A stretch of 64,000 bases of DNA from Leishmania martiniquensis (taxonomy: Eukaryota; Euglenozoa; Kinetoplastea; Trypanosomatida; Trypanosomatidae). A program made the position numbers and the translations under genes. The stretch's first letter is position 1; every line of letters begins with the position of its first letter. Shown here in pieces: positions 18,887-28,158 of the stretch. Under the pieces are notes generated by a model. The model had not been told where the DNA came from, did no database searches, and saw only the letters and a program-made list of their open reading frames with translations. The stretch covers positions 1,544,643 to 1,608,642 of the forward strand of contig NC_090168.1 of the NCBI RefSeq assembly GCF_017916325.1. The letters run 5' to 3'.

Positions 18887-21427
18887 ATGAGCTGGTGCAC
18901 CTCTGGTCAAGTTGCACGCCTCATTAGTGCCGCTCGGCTTCGCGGTGATGTCTATGAGGCCACGCGCAAGTCGGCCGACATGCTCTTCCTTGATGTGTGT
19001 GCAAACGCCGTAAACGCCGGCGATACCCTCATCGACGTTGCGACGGACAGTAGTGCATCGCCTGGGCCGCGCCTCAACGCACTTCTTGCCGCCGAGTCGC
19101 TTTTCACAGAAAGGAGCTGGCGTGAAGGGGCGCATTTCAGCGACCGGAGCGCCGTCACCAAGCGCCTCGTATCCCTCGTTGTCGCCAGCCCCTCCTTCCA
19201 GCCGCAGAGTAAGGTCGATGCGGGACTGCTGCGCTGCCTCGGACTCATCGTCGCGCTGGAATTCCCGACGACGGAGTGGCAGGAGTGGCTGCGCGAGTGC
19301 GCAGTAGGATTTGCTGCAGGCAACACTCGCAGCTGTGCGGCACTCTCTGCGGTGGTGGAGGAGAGTTACAGAAATTACTCGCTGTGGAATTATCTGGCTA
19401 ATGACACCGCGGGCTTCCTGCTCAATGCACAGATCACTACACTGCCGCTACGGACAGCGGTCACGCATTTCTTCCTTGGCCTGATGCGCAAACGGCCTCG
19501 TCCCAGTGTCGAGCACGAGGTGGCCTCTGCAACACATTGCCTGCTGCTCTCTGCCGCAGTTCGGCGGCACGTGCTTGCGGCACTCGAGCAGCATGTACAG
19601 GAATGTGATCAGACGGCAGGATCTTCTTCCGCTTTCTTTGTCGCAGACTGCGCCGCGTCCTTCGCTGTGGCCTCCCGACTCGTCGCGGACGCCGAGTCTG
19701 CCGCGGTTGTCTTCCGCTGCAGCGCTTTTTTCCTTTCCCGTCTTCAGACGGCGGCAGCGGCTGTGAACTCACACGTGTGCGCGGGGCTGCAAGACTTTAC
19801 GGAGAAACTGCTTGAGAGTCTCATTAGCACACTTCAGCTCTACCCCGATGTGGCCGGCGCCGATGTCACCGCCGAAGGCCTCCTCTCGTGCCTCGTGCAC
19901 TTCATGATTCGTGTTGACCTGGAACAGTGCGACGCGGCGCAGTTGTCTTCTCTGTTGTTGGAGTACTTCATCGACGATGAGGCGGTTCCCCTGGGCTGCG
20001 GCAGCGGCGACGCGGCAAATCTAGCAGCGGCGGCACTGGAGCTGTATCTAGAGCACAACCACGCCCAGCGCCCTTTCGCTATTTCGGCCCTGACAGCCCT
20101 CCTGCGCGCGACCCCGGTCATGGACGGGCCACTCACTGAGGCAGTAGCACTCGCCCTACGCTCCATTAGCCGTGTGTACGAGGCCAGCGACGATGTCGTC
20201 ATTGACGCACTGGACGGCGCTGTGCAAGGGGAGCTGCTCACGCAGCTGTCTCACCTCCTTCTCAACACCACCGACCCGCGTGCACAGGTCATGCTCATCG
20301 ATGCGCTCGCTCACTGTTTCTACCGTTCGCAGAACCAGCCGCTATGCGGCCAGCTTGTGGACCTTCTTCAGCAGCTGTACATGCGCAGAATGGAATCTAC
20401 GGACGGGTATGGCTCGTGCGTGCAGTGCGCGTGCGCCTACGTGGCAGGTCGCCTTGTCGACGAGCTCCGTTCGCGCGCATGGTGTGGGGAGTTACTGTCG
20501 CCGGAATGGGCGCAACTAGCCCTGCAGCAGCTGTGCGACGGAGACGCGTTTGGTGTTTTCAGCGCAGCGTCAACGCTGTGTACTCTTCTGTGCGTCACAC
20601 CCGCGAGCGCTGCGCAGCTTTCGCAGCATGTTGCACTGCAGGAGCAGGGTCTCACCCAGCTCTGCCACTACGCCACCCTTCGCGGCGTTGCAGCACTCCT
20701 AACACTCATATTGAAGCATGTCGCCGGCCTCTCTCTCACGCCATCTGTGCGGGCATTCTCACCGCCCAACTGCGAGCTCGTGATGCGATCTTGCAACGTT
20801 GTGGTGAGCTTTTGCCGCAATCCATCTCCGTCGCGCCATCTTGTCCTCCGCTCACTTGTTGACCTGTTTGCTGCCTCTACGCGAATGTTGCTGCGCGGTG
20901 ATGCGCGCACGGCTGGAGATGTGCGAGGTGCTGAAGCGCTCGCCTCGCTTGCAGCTGCTCTCCTGACTGAGGAGTACGCGCTGGAACTGGCGCAAGAGGA
21001 GCCGAGCTGTCGGGGCTTGGCTACGTTTGCGGCGCTCCACACCGCAGCCTTCGTGCGCGCTCAACCGTCGTCGGGGCTAGCTGCCGCGGCCATTCTTTTG
21101 GGAGCTGTGGGGTATGCGGTGGAACACTTCTACGCCTCGCAGACTGTTTCATGTGTCTGCGGCCACCTCGCCTGTGTGCTGCTTGCCCAGCCGGCGCAGC
21201 TGGACGAGGAGGCGCCTCGCGTGCTGCACTTGCTGTTTCGCGACGGCGTAGACCTCAGCGAAGGTCGCAAAGGTTTCAACTACGGTGGTGTTGCCTTTCT
21301 GGTGTCGCTGCTGCTTCTTCGCTCACCCACGCGCTGCTTCAGGCCGCCTACTCAGGGGATGCCACCAGAGCGGTCAGCGTTGCAGAGCATCTGTCAGGCC
21401 TTCAACGTGCGTTCGGCTGGTGGCTGA
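18887..21427 (+). CDS. Large helical protein of unknown function, 3' end disrupted by a frameshift
   Basis: An 846-residue frame from ATG 18887 (MSWCTSGQVARLISAARL), which directly follows a pyrimidine tract. I do not recognise the family. The sequence is Ala/Leu-rich and almost entirely helical (e.g. LLTQLSHLLLNTTDPRAQ), suggesting a HEAT/ARM-like solenoid, with no membrane segment or signal. The last ~30 residues (from LLLLRSPTRCFRPPTQ) abruptly turn Pro/Arg-rich and unlike the rest. From about the same place a second frame continues good helical sequence to 21900, so I read the true gene as 18887-21900 with a single-base frameshift between about 21295 and 21335. Either this copy is a recent pseudogene, or the assembly lost a base. 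The product as drawn here would lack its natural C-terminus. Confidence 0.7.
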   Translation: MSWCTSGQVARLISAARLRGDVYEATRKSADMLFLDVCANAVNAGDTLIDVATDSSASPGPRLNALLAAESLFTERSWREGAHFSDRSAVTKRLVSLVVASPSFQPQSKVDAGLLRCLGLIVALEFPTTEWQEWLRECAVGFAAGNTRSCAALSAVVEESYRNYSLWNYLANDTAGFLLNAQITTLPLRTAVTHFFLGLMRKRPRPSVEHEVASATHCLLLSAAVRRHVLAALEQHVQECDQTAGSSSAFFVADCAASFAVASRLVADAESAAVVFRCSAFFLSRLQTAAAAVNSHVCAGLQDFTEKLLESLISTLQLYPDVAGADVTAEGLLSCLVHFMIRVDLEQCDAAQLSSLLLEYFIDDEAVPLGCGSGDAANLAAAALELYLEHNHAQRPFAISALTALLRATPVMDGPLTEAVALALRSISRVYEASDDVVIDALDGAVQGELLTQLSHLLLNTTDPRAQVMLIDALAHCFYRSQNQPLCGQLVDLLQQLYMRRMESTDGYGSCVQCACAYVAGRLVDELRSRAWCGELLSPEWAQLALQQLCDGDAFGVFSAASTLCTLLCVTPASAAQLSQHVALQEQGLTQLCHYATLRGVAALLTLILKHVAGLSLTPSVRAFSPPNCELVMRSCNVVVSFCRNPSPSRHLVLRSLVDLFAASTRMLLRGDARTAGDVRGAEALASLAAALLTEEYALELAQEEPSCRGLATFAALHTAAFVRAQPSSGLAAAAILLGAVGYAVEHFYASQTVSCVCGHLACVLLAQPAQLDEEAPRVLHLLFRDGVDLSEGRKGFNYGGVAFLVSLLLLRSPTRCFRPPTQGMPPERSALQSICQAFNVRSAGG

Positions 21428-21900
21428 GTCTCGCTCCCTTTATGGACTCCATCCAACTTCTGTACTTTGCCGCTGCCACGTGTCGTTTAATAGACGCGGT
21501 GGCGGCGCAGCCGCCGGAGGTGCACATGTGCTTTGGCAACCTGACGGCATGTCGTCACTACATTCCGCCGTCTGCGTACGTAAGGAAGCCACCATCACGC
21601 CCCCTCACGGGCGGCCATCTTCTGCAGCATCTCGCCGTCGCGTGGATCGACCTCGAGGCTCGCCACAGCCGCACCAGCAAACCGCAGTTGTTCGAGAAAG
21701 AGCTGCATCCGTACCTCTTATCATTTGGAATCCAGTACGAACTCCTCTGTGGACATAGCTTCTCCTCCAGCAGCACAGGGAATCTCGTCAAGACATCACC
21801 AAACGAAACGACCGCCGCCGTCCTCGGGTACATGACACACCTCGGTTGGGCCAATGCACTCGTCGAGGCACGGAAGCAACTGCTTGCCGCACGCGTATGA
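21328..21900 (+). pseudogene. C-terminal continuation of the 18887 gene in a shifted frame
   Basis: This frame is displaced by -1 relative to the upstream gene. It encodes about 190 residues of protein-like sequence beginning around THALLQAAYSGDATRAVSV, through LSGLQRAFGWWLSLAPFM, to the end GWANALVEARKQLLAARV. The composition matches the upstream gene (helical, Ala/Leu-rich), it overlaps that gene's odd tail, and it has no trans-splicing region of its own. It is therefore best explained as the detached 3' end of the same gene rather than an independent one. The exact crossover base cannot be fixed by eye. Confidence 0.65.
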
Positions 21901-22334
21901 CGTGATCTGCGTTGAGAAGGGGCTGCGAGTAGGGGAAAGCGGAATGTTCACTCCGCTCCCCACCAGCCCTCTCTCTCTCTCTTGCGCGATAACGGAGATG
22001 CGAATAGCACACGAAAAATAAATGGTATTACAGCATTGAGGCTCAGCTGTTTCTGCATCTGCATCGCTTTGTGGGACGGCCTGCTACGAGCGGGTACACG
22101 GGTGTACGTGTCGGTTGCAATGTGCACCGCACCTTGCCGTGTGCGCTTGTGTTACAGAGCTGCTTCTCTTCAGCCGCACGTTTGCTGCTCTTCGCGCATA
22201 CACGCACTTCCCTCTCTTCCCTACCTGCATCTCTGTCTTCTGTTTCCTCTCTGTCTCACTGGCGAGACGAACGGAATCGACTCGCCGCTCCACACACGCT
22301 GCCCTTCAGCTTAACACGAGCATTAGAGAGCATT
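21901..22334. other. Intergenic region with uS15 leader
   Basis: About 0.43 kb. A CT repeat lies at 21969-21983, and a strong pyrimidine tract at 22207-22260 leads to the uS15 splice acceptor listed separately. No gene seen. Confidence 0.6.
22207..22266 (+). promoter_or_regulatory. Predicted trans-splice acceptor for uS15
   Basis: A CT-rich tract (22207-22260) is followed by the first AG after an AG-free run of about 90 bases (AG at 22265-22266). Spliced-leader addition here would give a 68-base 5' UTR. Confidence 0.55.
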
Positions 22335-22790
22335 ATGGTGCGCATGCACGGCAACGGCCGGGGCAAGGCCTCGTCCTCCCTCCCTTACCGCCGCACTCCC
22401 CCGGCGTGGCTCAAGATCGCGAGCCGCAACGTGGTGAAGATGGTGTGCAAAAGCTCCCGCAAGGGTATGATGCCCAGCCAGATCGGCATGGAGCTGCGTG
22501 ATTCCATGGGCATTGCCCAGGTGAAGAACGTGACCGGCCGCAAAATCCTGCGCATCCTCAAGCACAACGGCCTTGCTCCGGAGATCCCTGAGGATCTCTA
22601 CTTCCTCGTGAAGCGCGCCACCCAGATGCGCAAGCACCTCGAGCGCCACACGACGGACCGCGACACAAAGTACCGCCTCATCCTGGTCGAGTCCCGCATC
22701 CACCGCCTGGCGCGCTACTACAAGCGCGTCAAGCAGCTGCCGCCCACCTGGAAGTACGAGTCCAGCACGGCTTCCGCCATGGTCGCGTAA
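22335..22790 (+). CDS. RPS13: Small-subunit ribosomal protein uS15 (S13)
   Basis: A 151-residue protein from ATG 22335 ([20 protein letters not shown]). Length and sequence match eukaryotic cytosolic S13/uS15: the conserved N-terminal MHxxGKGxSxSxxPYRR-like block, the S/P-rich PPAWLK segment, and the core [13 protein letters not shown] with [20 protein letters not shown] and the C-terminal [12 protein letters not shown]. It binds 18S rRNA in the 40S central domain. The frame is open 88 codons upstream, but that covers the pyrimidine tract and splice site, so the ATG at 22335 is the start. Codon use is strongly biased to C/G-ending codons, as expected for a highly expressed gene. Confidence 0.97.
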   Translation: MVRMHGNGRGKASSSLPYRRTPPAWLKIASRNVVKMVCKSSRKGMMPSQIGMELRDSMGIAQVKNVTGRKILRILKHNGLAPEIPEDLYFLVKRATQMRKHLERHTTDRDTKYRLILVESRIHRLARYYKRVKQLPPTWKYESSTASAMVA

Positions 22791-23476
22791 GCATCGAAGT
22801 GCAAGGGCGGGGGGGACACACGCCGCTCGCCCCCATCCGTCGACGCGGCGTATCGCCCCTCTCTGTCGTGCCGCTTCCCTTTTTTGACTCCCCTTTCCTT
22901 TTTTGCCTCTCATTTGATTTTTGATGAAAAAAAGGCCAAAGAGTGCATTCGCATGCGCTCCCAACCCCTCATATTCCCACCCTCTTCTTCGGCGTCTCGG
23001 GTGGTAGCAGAAGGGGATGAGGGCGTTTGACGCGGTGCCGTGCGGGCTTTGCAAAGGCGCGCGTGGGCGGTGACCGGTATACGCGCCCTCTCTGCCGCGT
23101 GTTATCTCGGTGGTCACATTTGACGTCTGAATCGGATTTGCCTGCACTGTGGCTGATGCCTACATGGAGAGGACTCCACGCAGATGAGAAACGCATACAC
23201 GTGTGTGTATGTGTATGGGTGTGAGCCTGTAGCCCACCGTCTGAAATATTCGCTCTCGCCCCATCACTCCTTTCCCTCTCTCCCTCCCTTCTCGGTAAAC
23301 CGCTTTCCGCGGGGCGCCCTCGTTTCGCGATCACATATGCACCGACTCTCACCTAATCGTGCACATGCAGCTGTGCGTGCTCACCGACCACTGTACAGGG
23401 AGTGCTCAAGACGGGTGTTGCCGCTTACATCTTCTCGGGCCCCTCGTCACCTCGGCGCCCTGCGCGCCGTCGACCA
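22791..23476. other. Intergenic region, no gene supported
   Basis: About 0.69 kb with T-rich runs (22888-22925), a GT-rich stretch (23200-23222) and a CT-rich tract (23257-23295) ahead of the next gene. A reverse-strand open frame of 274 codons spans uS15 and this region, but it is a shadow of the biased uS15 codons. Confidence 0.55.
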
Positions 23477-24928
23477 ATGCGGCGCTCGTGGGCGGTGCAT
23501 ACAGTTCGAAAGACGGCGCTGCTGTCCTCCCTCCACATCTCGAGCTTAGTGAGCGAAGAGAAGGCAAAGTGGGAGAAGAAGAAAGAGGAGGCAGCCGAAA
23601 AGGGGTTCGCCCGTCGCGATGGCACCGATGACAGACTACTCATGAGTCAATTGTTCGGGGCCCCTGAGCGCATCAGCGGCGGCGTGGCGGTGGCCAACCT
23701 TCCGCCCAAGGAGCGCGACAGGACAGACTTTGACGAGTACCGGCTCTTGACGACCGATTTCACTTCACTGGTCACGCCGCACGGTGCGCCAAGCAAAAGC
23801 GGCCTCGGTGCCGGCTTTGGCGTGAGAGAGGATAAGCGGCTTGGGTTCCTGCGGCCGTGGAAGCCTCTGCAACCCCACACCGGGTCTACCGCGATTGTGC
23901 CAAAGTTCGACGAAAACGGCCTACCTATCGACGAGGCACTCACGCCGGCGCAGGTGATACAGAAGCGGAAGGAGTACATGAAGAGCTTTGAGGGCACCAT
24001 CATGAGCGCCAGCGAGCACTTTCTTCTCGTGGACCTCGACTTCCAGAAGGATGCTGTGCTGTTTGGTAACACGCGCGAGGAATTCGAGCGCAACGTAACA
24101 AAGCTCAAGAATGTCATCATCGCCTACAACAGGTGGGAAAAAGCGGACAACCTTTACTATTACGCCACAGTGTTGCTGAAGCTGCTCACGGTGTGGGTTC
24201 TCATGGAATGCCTCCAGCAGTTCTACGAGCTGCGCCTCTTCTCTTCCCACTTCGACGATTTTGTTGAGGCCATAGAGACAGAAATAGCCACGCTTGATGT
24301 CAAGCGCAAGGCCGACTTCGCAGACGCTGCGGAAGAGCTTAGCCGTCACAGGCCTGACTTCCAACCCGTTCTGCAGGCGATTGCGCGTGAGCGCGACAGA
24401 CTCACGGATGCAGGGAAGCTGGAGGCTGAGGACGCGGGGGCGGCGCAGCAGGCGAGCTCCCGTGTAGGTGGACTAGCTGATCTGGCGTGGGAGGCTTTAC
24501 GGGTGAACAGCGGCTGTACACCGACGACGGCGCAGCGAGCCGCCACGCTTTCGGCTCTCGATGTCAAGAACCCAGACGCCTCACACCCGATGGACACTAC
24601 GTTCGAAGAGCGCCACAACAAGCAGCGGCGCAAAGCCGACGAGCTACATGAGATGCGCCGTCTGGCTGCGCTCAGTGGAGGCTCCGCCCCAAACGGCGTC
24701 TGGGCACATGTGCGGAATCGCATTGGTGGCATCTTTCACGCCCCGCGTCGCTTGCGCCCCGAGGAGGTGCTGCAGTACTCATATGCGGGGAGCCCCACCA
24801 GCATCTCCTCCATGCGGGCGCTGCGCCGGATTCTGCTGCCACGCTCTGAGGATGTGGTGCAAATTGTTCGGGAGCAGATGATAGCTTACAAGGCGGAAAA
24901 GGAACGGCATTACGCACACGCGCTGTAG
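23477..24928 (+). CDS. Probable mitochondrial membrane protein, unknown function
   Basis: A 483-residue protein from ATG 23477. The N-terminus (MRRSWAVHTVRKTALLSSLH) is basic, hydroxylated and lacks acidic residues, as in a mitochondrial presequence. A Lys/Glu-rich helix follows (EEKAKWEKKKEEAAEKGF). One likely membrane segment lies at residues ~226-248 (YYYATVLLKLLTVWVLMECL). After it come charged helices, including a stretch rich in Arg/Lys/Glu (FEERHNKQRRKADELHEMRR). I do not recognise a family. A single-pass inner-membrane protein with both ends large, perhaps part of a trypanosomatid-specific respiratory or translation complex, would fit but is inference only. The frame extends 25 codons upstream without an ATG. 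Confidence 0.75.
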   Translation: MRRSWAVHTVRKTALLSSLHISSLVSEEKAKWEKKKEEAAEKGFARRDGTDDRLLMSQLFGAPERISGGVAVANLPPKERDRTDFDEYRLLTTDFTSLVTPHGAPSKSGLGAGFGVREDKRLGFLRPWKPLQPHTGSTAIVPKFDENGLPIDEALTPAQVIQKRKEYMKSFEGTIMSASEHFLLVDLDFQKDAVLFGNTREEFERNVTKLKNVIIAYNRWEKADNLYYYATVLLKLLTVWVLMECLQQFYELRLFSSHFDDFVEAIETEIATLDVKRKADFADAAEELSRHRPDFQPVLQAIARERDRLTDAGKLEAEDAGAAQQASSRVGGLADLAWEALRVNSGCTPTTAQRAATLSALDVKNPDASHPMDTTFEERHNKQRRKADELHEMRRLAALSGGSAPNGVWAHVRNRIGGIFHAPRRLRPEEVLQYSYAGSPTSISSMRALRRILLPRSEDVVQIVREQMIAYKAEKERHYAHAL

Positions 24929-25653
24929 GCGGCGCGGGCGACGGCCAAATGGGACGCTGCCTCAGACGGTGGAAAGAAGAGGTAGTGATGCCCCCTCTTC
25001 TCCCTCCTCGCCCGCACCATCGGCGAGCTCTCTCCCATCGAGCCGGCCTATGGCGGCTCTTCATTGTCTTCACAGACTTGGGCTCTGCCCGACATGGCGG
25101 TCCTTCAACCTCCTCCCTCTCGATCCCCCTCGTCCACTCTCCCTTGAGCAGCTCTATTTTCGCAGATAACGTAATGCGCCTCCCGAAGAAGCCAAACTGT
25201 GCCTCGTGGCAAAAAGAAAGGACAATAAAGGCATGCATGAGCCGGACGGCGCGGCTACAGTCACAGACCCTGGCCATTCTCTTCGCCGGCTGCAGCCCTT
25301 ACGCTTACCATCACCGCCACCGCCTGTGCCGTTGATAGTCCTCGTCATGAGCGAACGAGTACAGGTGGCGGGTCGCCGGGCTGCTGCTTTTTGCGTGACC
25401 CGCCTCACCAGTTCGTTCTGTGGTGACGATAGCACGGGTGCACACACTTGACGGGGCCGCGAGTGTTTGCTACAGCACCTCGCAGGCTATTCTCATCTCT
25501 CTCTCTCCCCTCTTCTCCCCTCTCTCGTCACCCATTTCCCTTTTGCGCACATGACGCGCAGGCCTCCGTCCCTTTGCACCGCTCCCCTTCAAAAAAAATC
25601 CATTCACGGGCCGCTTCTCTTTCTCTCTCTTTTGTTCCTTCTGTAGGGGCAGG
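24929..25653. other. Intergenic region, no gene supported
   Basis: About 0.72 kb. It ends in two CT-rich tracts (25494-25550 and 25612-25642), the second leading to the acceptor described separately. An A run (25594-25601) lies between them. Confidence 0.55.
25612..25646 (+). promoter_or_regulatory. Predicted trans-splice acceptor for the 25654 gene
   Basis: CTTCTCTTTCTC-type tract followed by TGTAG ending at 25646. It is the first AG after about 80 AG-free bases and would leave a very short (7-base) 5' UTR before ATG 25654. Confidence 0.5.
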
Positions 25654-27237
25654 ATGCACAGCCGCGGCAGCGCCGACGATGGGAAGGTGCTTATCCGTCT
25701 GGATACGTCGGGGCTGGAGAGCCGGCTCAACGCGCTGACAGAACGATGGGAAATGGCTCAGAAAAGCCTTCAGGATAAAGTCGGGGTATGCGCGGCCGAC
25801 GTGCGATCCGTCGCCGCCGACGTGGATGCCATTCAGCGGTTTCTTCTCTCGTATCACAGCTGGGGCATGACGGGCGCACTGGCGGTGCATTTCGCTGAGA
25901 AGGGGGATGACGCAGCCGAGATACCTGCGCAGGGGCTGCTTGATGGCGTTGCCGTCGACGAGGGTGGTTCAACTGAGAAGCTGCTGGGAATGGCCGCTGT
26001 GGCGCGCCGTCTCTTGGCCGAGAACGAGGCCCTCCGCACGTCGCTCGGGTCTGCAACAGCCGCCCTATCCACGCACACAGCGAGCAACGACGCCATGAAG
26101 CTACAGCTGAAGCAGCTGCAACAGCAATCAATACAGCAATCAGAGCAGCTGCGATGCATTTTCTGGTCCCTTCGTATGCTGGGTCTGGCAGTCGGCGACG
26201 GCTCGGTCGAAATGGACGAAGATTGTGCGCCGCTGCTCCCTAGTCCTTCCACAGAGTCCACAGCTGAAGCGAACTCGACCGAAGTCGTTCTTTCCCGATC
26301 TCCCCTTTTGTTGTCGTTTCGGCAGATTCTGCTCCGCGACCTCACGGAGCGCCTGACATCCGTCGTGGATCAGCAGTCGAAGGACTTTCACGACGCGGTC
26401 GCCCACCTCGAGGACCGACTGCAGAAAGGCGGGCGGGGTCCCTCTAACTCGATAGGCAGGCATTCTGCCGGTAGCAACACAGAGCTTCAAGAGACTGTCC
26501 GCTCCTTGAACAAGCGGCTCAAAGACATAGAGGAGCAGGTGGTTAAGCGAGACGAATTCATGTCGCTGATGCGAGCAAAGGCTGACACGCTTCTGTTGCC
26601 GGCGAAGGCTGACAACGCGGCACTGACAGATTTGGAGACACGCCTGGTGGCACGGTGCGCAGAGCTGAAAGAGCGGTGCGCCTTCGCCGATGCAGAGCGC
26701 GCCGAGTTTCGTGCACTGCTGCGCTCTCTCATTGTTGCCCAACCGCATCCGACACCCGCCGCAACATTACCGAGTCGCAAGGAGATCTCACCAACGAATA
26801 GGCAAGCGCCGTCTGCTGCGCGAGCACAAGGGGTGCTACTGGGCGAACTTCTGCCGACAGTTAGAAACGGTCTCTCTGTCACAGCGTCGACGCCGTCGTC
26901 TCGGCACGATGCGGCCGTCTCTTACCCACGTCTCTCTTCAAATACTCAGCAGCTTTACCGAGTCGTGGGCTCTTCGCACGGCAGCAGTGTGCACGGTGTC
27001 CCTCTCGGCTTGGCGAAGAAGGAGCATGCGAAGCCACCTGCGAGCCTCGAAGAGCCGCAGCGGGGGAGCCCACAAGCGAATGCACCTCCCTCACTGAACG
27101 CTGACGTTAATGTCGTCGCCATTGGTATGACGGCGACGCAGGGCGCCTATGCCGCCTTCGTTTCGGAGCAGCTGACACGGCGGCAGGTTGCCTCGCTTCC
27201 GACGCTTCCATATGAAAGGGTTCCAAGCCTACAGTAA
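25654..27237 (+). CDS. Coiled-coil protein, unknown function
   Basis: A 527-residue soluble protein starting at ATG 25654 (MHSRGSADDGKVLIRLDTSG), immediately after a clear splice acceptor. Residues ~12-60 and ~105-165 have heptad-like spacing and many Gln/Leu (e.g. MKLQLKQLQQQSIQQSEQL), and ~215-350 contains further coiled coil (ELQETVRSLNKRLKDIEEQV). The last ~170 residues are Ser/Pro/Thr-rich and probably disordered. There is no signal peptide, membrane segment or enzymatic motif. The pattern suggests a cytoskeletal, basal-body or flagellar structural protein, but nothing in the sequence assigns it. Confidence 0.75.
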   Translation: MHSRGSADDGKVLIRLDTSGLESRLNALTERWEMAQKSLQDKVGVCAADVRSVAADVDAIQRFLLSYHSWGMTGALAVHFAEKGDDAAEIPAQGLLDGVAVDEGGSTEKLLGMAAVARRLLAENEALRTSLGSATAALSTHTASNDAMKLQLKQLQQQSIQQSEQLRCIFWSLRMLGLAVGDGSVEMDEDCAPLLPSPSTESTAEANSTEVVLSRSPLLLSFRQILLRDLTERLTSVVDQQSKDFHDAVAHLEDRLQKGGRGPSNSIGRHSAGSNTELQETVRSLNKRLKDIEEQVVKRDEFMSLMRAKADTLLLPAKADNAALTDLETRLVARCAELKERCAFADAERAEFRALLRSLIVAQPHPTPAATLPSRKEISPTNRQAPSAARAQGVLLGELLPTVRNGLSVTASTPSSRHDAAVSYPRLSSNTQQLYRVVGSSHGSSVHGVPLGLAKKEHAKPPASLEEPQRGSPQANAPPSLNADVNVVAIGMTATQGAYAAFVSEQLTRRQVASLPTLPYERVPSLQ

Positions 27238-28158
27238 GGTTGCTGTGGAGAATGGCAGGACGGTGGCTGGCGCGTCGTCTGCATCACTTCTGCCGTATCG
27301 CTCGCTCTCTCTCTCTGGCGCACAACTCCCGAAGAAATCGGTGCATATCTGCTTTACGGTTGCTGCACCCGCCTGCCCGGGTCGTCGACTCTCCTCCTCC
27401 CGTCCTCTCCACCACACCTCCTCAAAGCGTCTGCGTAGCGGGGCGTAGGGCCAGTGTGGTTGTAAGGGAATAGGAAATGATGTATGATAGCCGCCGCTAC
27501 TCTTTCTTTCTGTTTACCTTCGGTACGCATGAACGGCGGGTCTTGGCACGTTTGTCTTTGCCGTCGTGCGCACGTGTCGTAGCATCGTGCCTGCTCACAC
27601 GGCTTGTATGTGTGTCTGCATCAGAGTACGCGCCTTGTTCTCATCTCTGTATCTCTGCGTTGCTGCTCGAAGTCACACTGAACACCAGTTTTTGAACTGT
27701 ACCTGCATATCTATATCTGGGGGGGGCGATAACTTTTTCGTGATGTGCACTGAAAGAATCCCTTCCTGTGCTGCGCTCTGCATTGGTTCAGCGTGCACTC
27801 TTCCTGTCCTCCCCCGCCCCCAACCGACCCCTGCCGGCTCTCTTTATGCCTCTCTCGCTCACCTCATCCACCCACATCAGATCTTTGCAGGACAGGTGAG
27901 CTGAGTAGAGTCGGCGGAGGAGGGTATGCGCGCCCCCTTCGCATCCGTCTTGGGTCCAAGAAACGTACGCTGCTGTGGGTCCCCACATCAGCGCCCCTCC
28001 CTCTCCTCTCTCTGTCCCCCTCTCCACGTGTCCGCCTTCTGCCTATCCTACAGTCGTCTCTGTGTTTCTTCGCAGCAGTGGGGCGGCGCCGCCTTTCCAT
28101 TCGCACGCGCTCTTTCCCACCCGTCGCAGTGATAGAACCGAGCCTCTTCTTCGCCTCC
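27238..28158. other. Intergenic region, no gene supported
   Basis: About 0.92 kb. CT-rich sequence at 27993-28060 precedes CTACAG and CGCAGCAG acceptor candidates (28045-28085). A 7-base G run lies at 27720-27726. The frame of the next gene is open through here, but the encoded sequence is Pro/Ser-rich leader without an ATG that would extend the protein. Confidence 0.5.

Noticed and set aside
22323..23147. A 274-codon - strand frame over uS15
   Set aside because: Shadow of the strongly biased codons of the ribosomal gene; no splice region on that strand.
23402..23476. 25 extra N-terminal codons on the 23477 gene
   Set aside because: No ATG in that part. The ATG at 23477 directly begins a good mitochondrial presequence.
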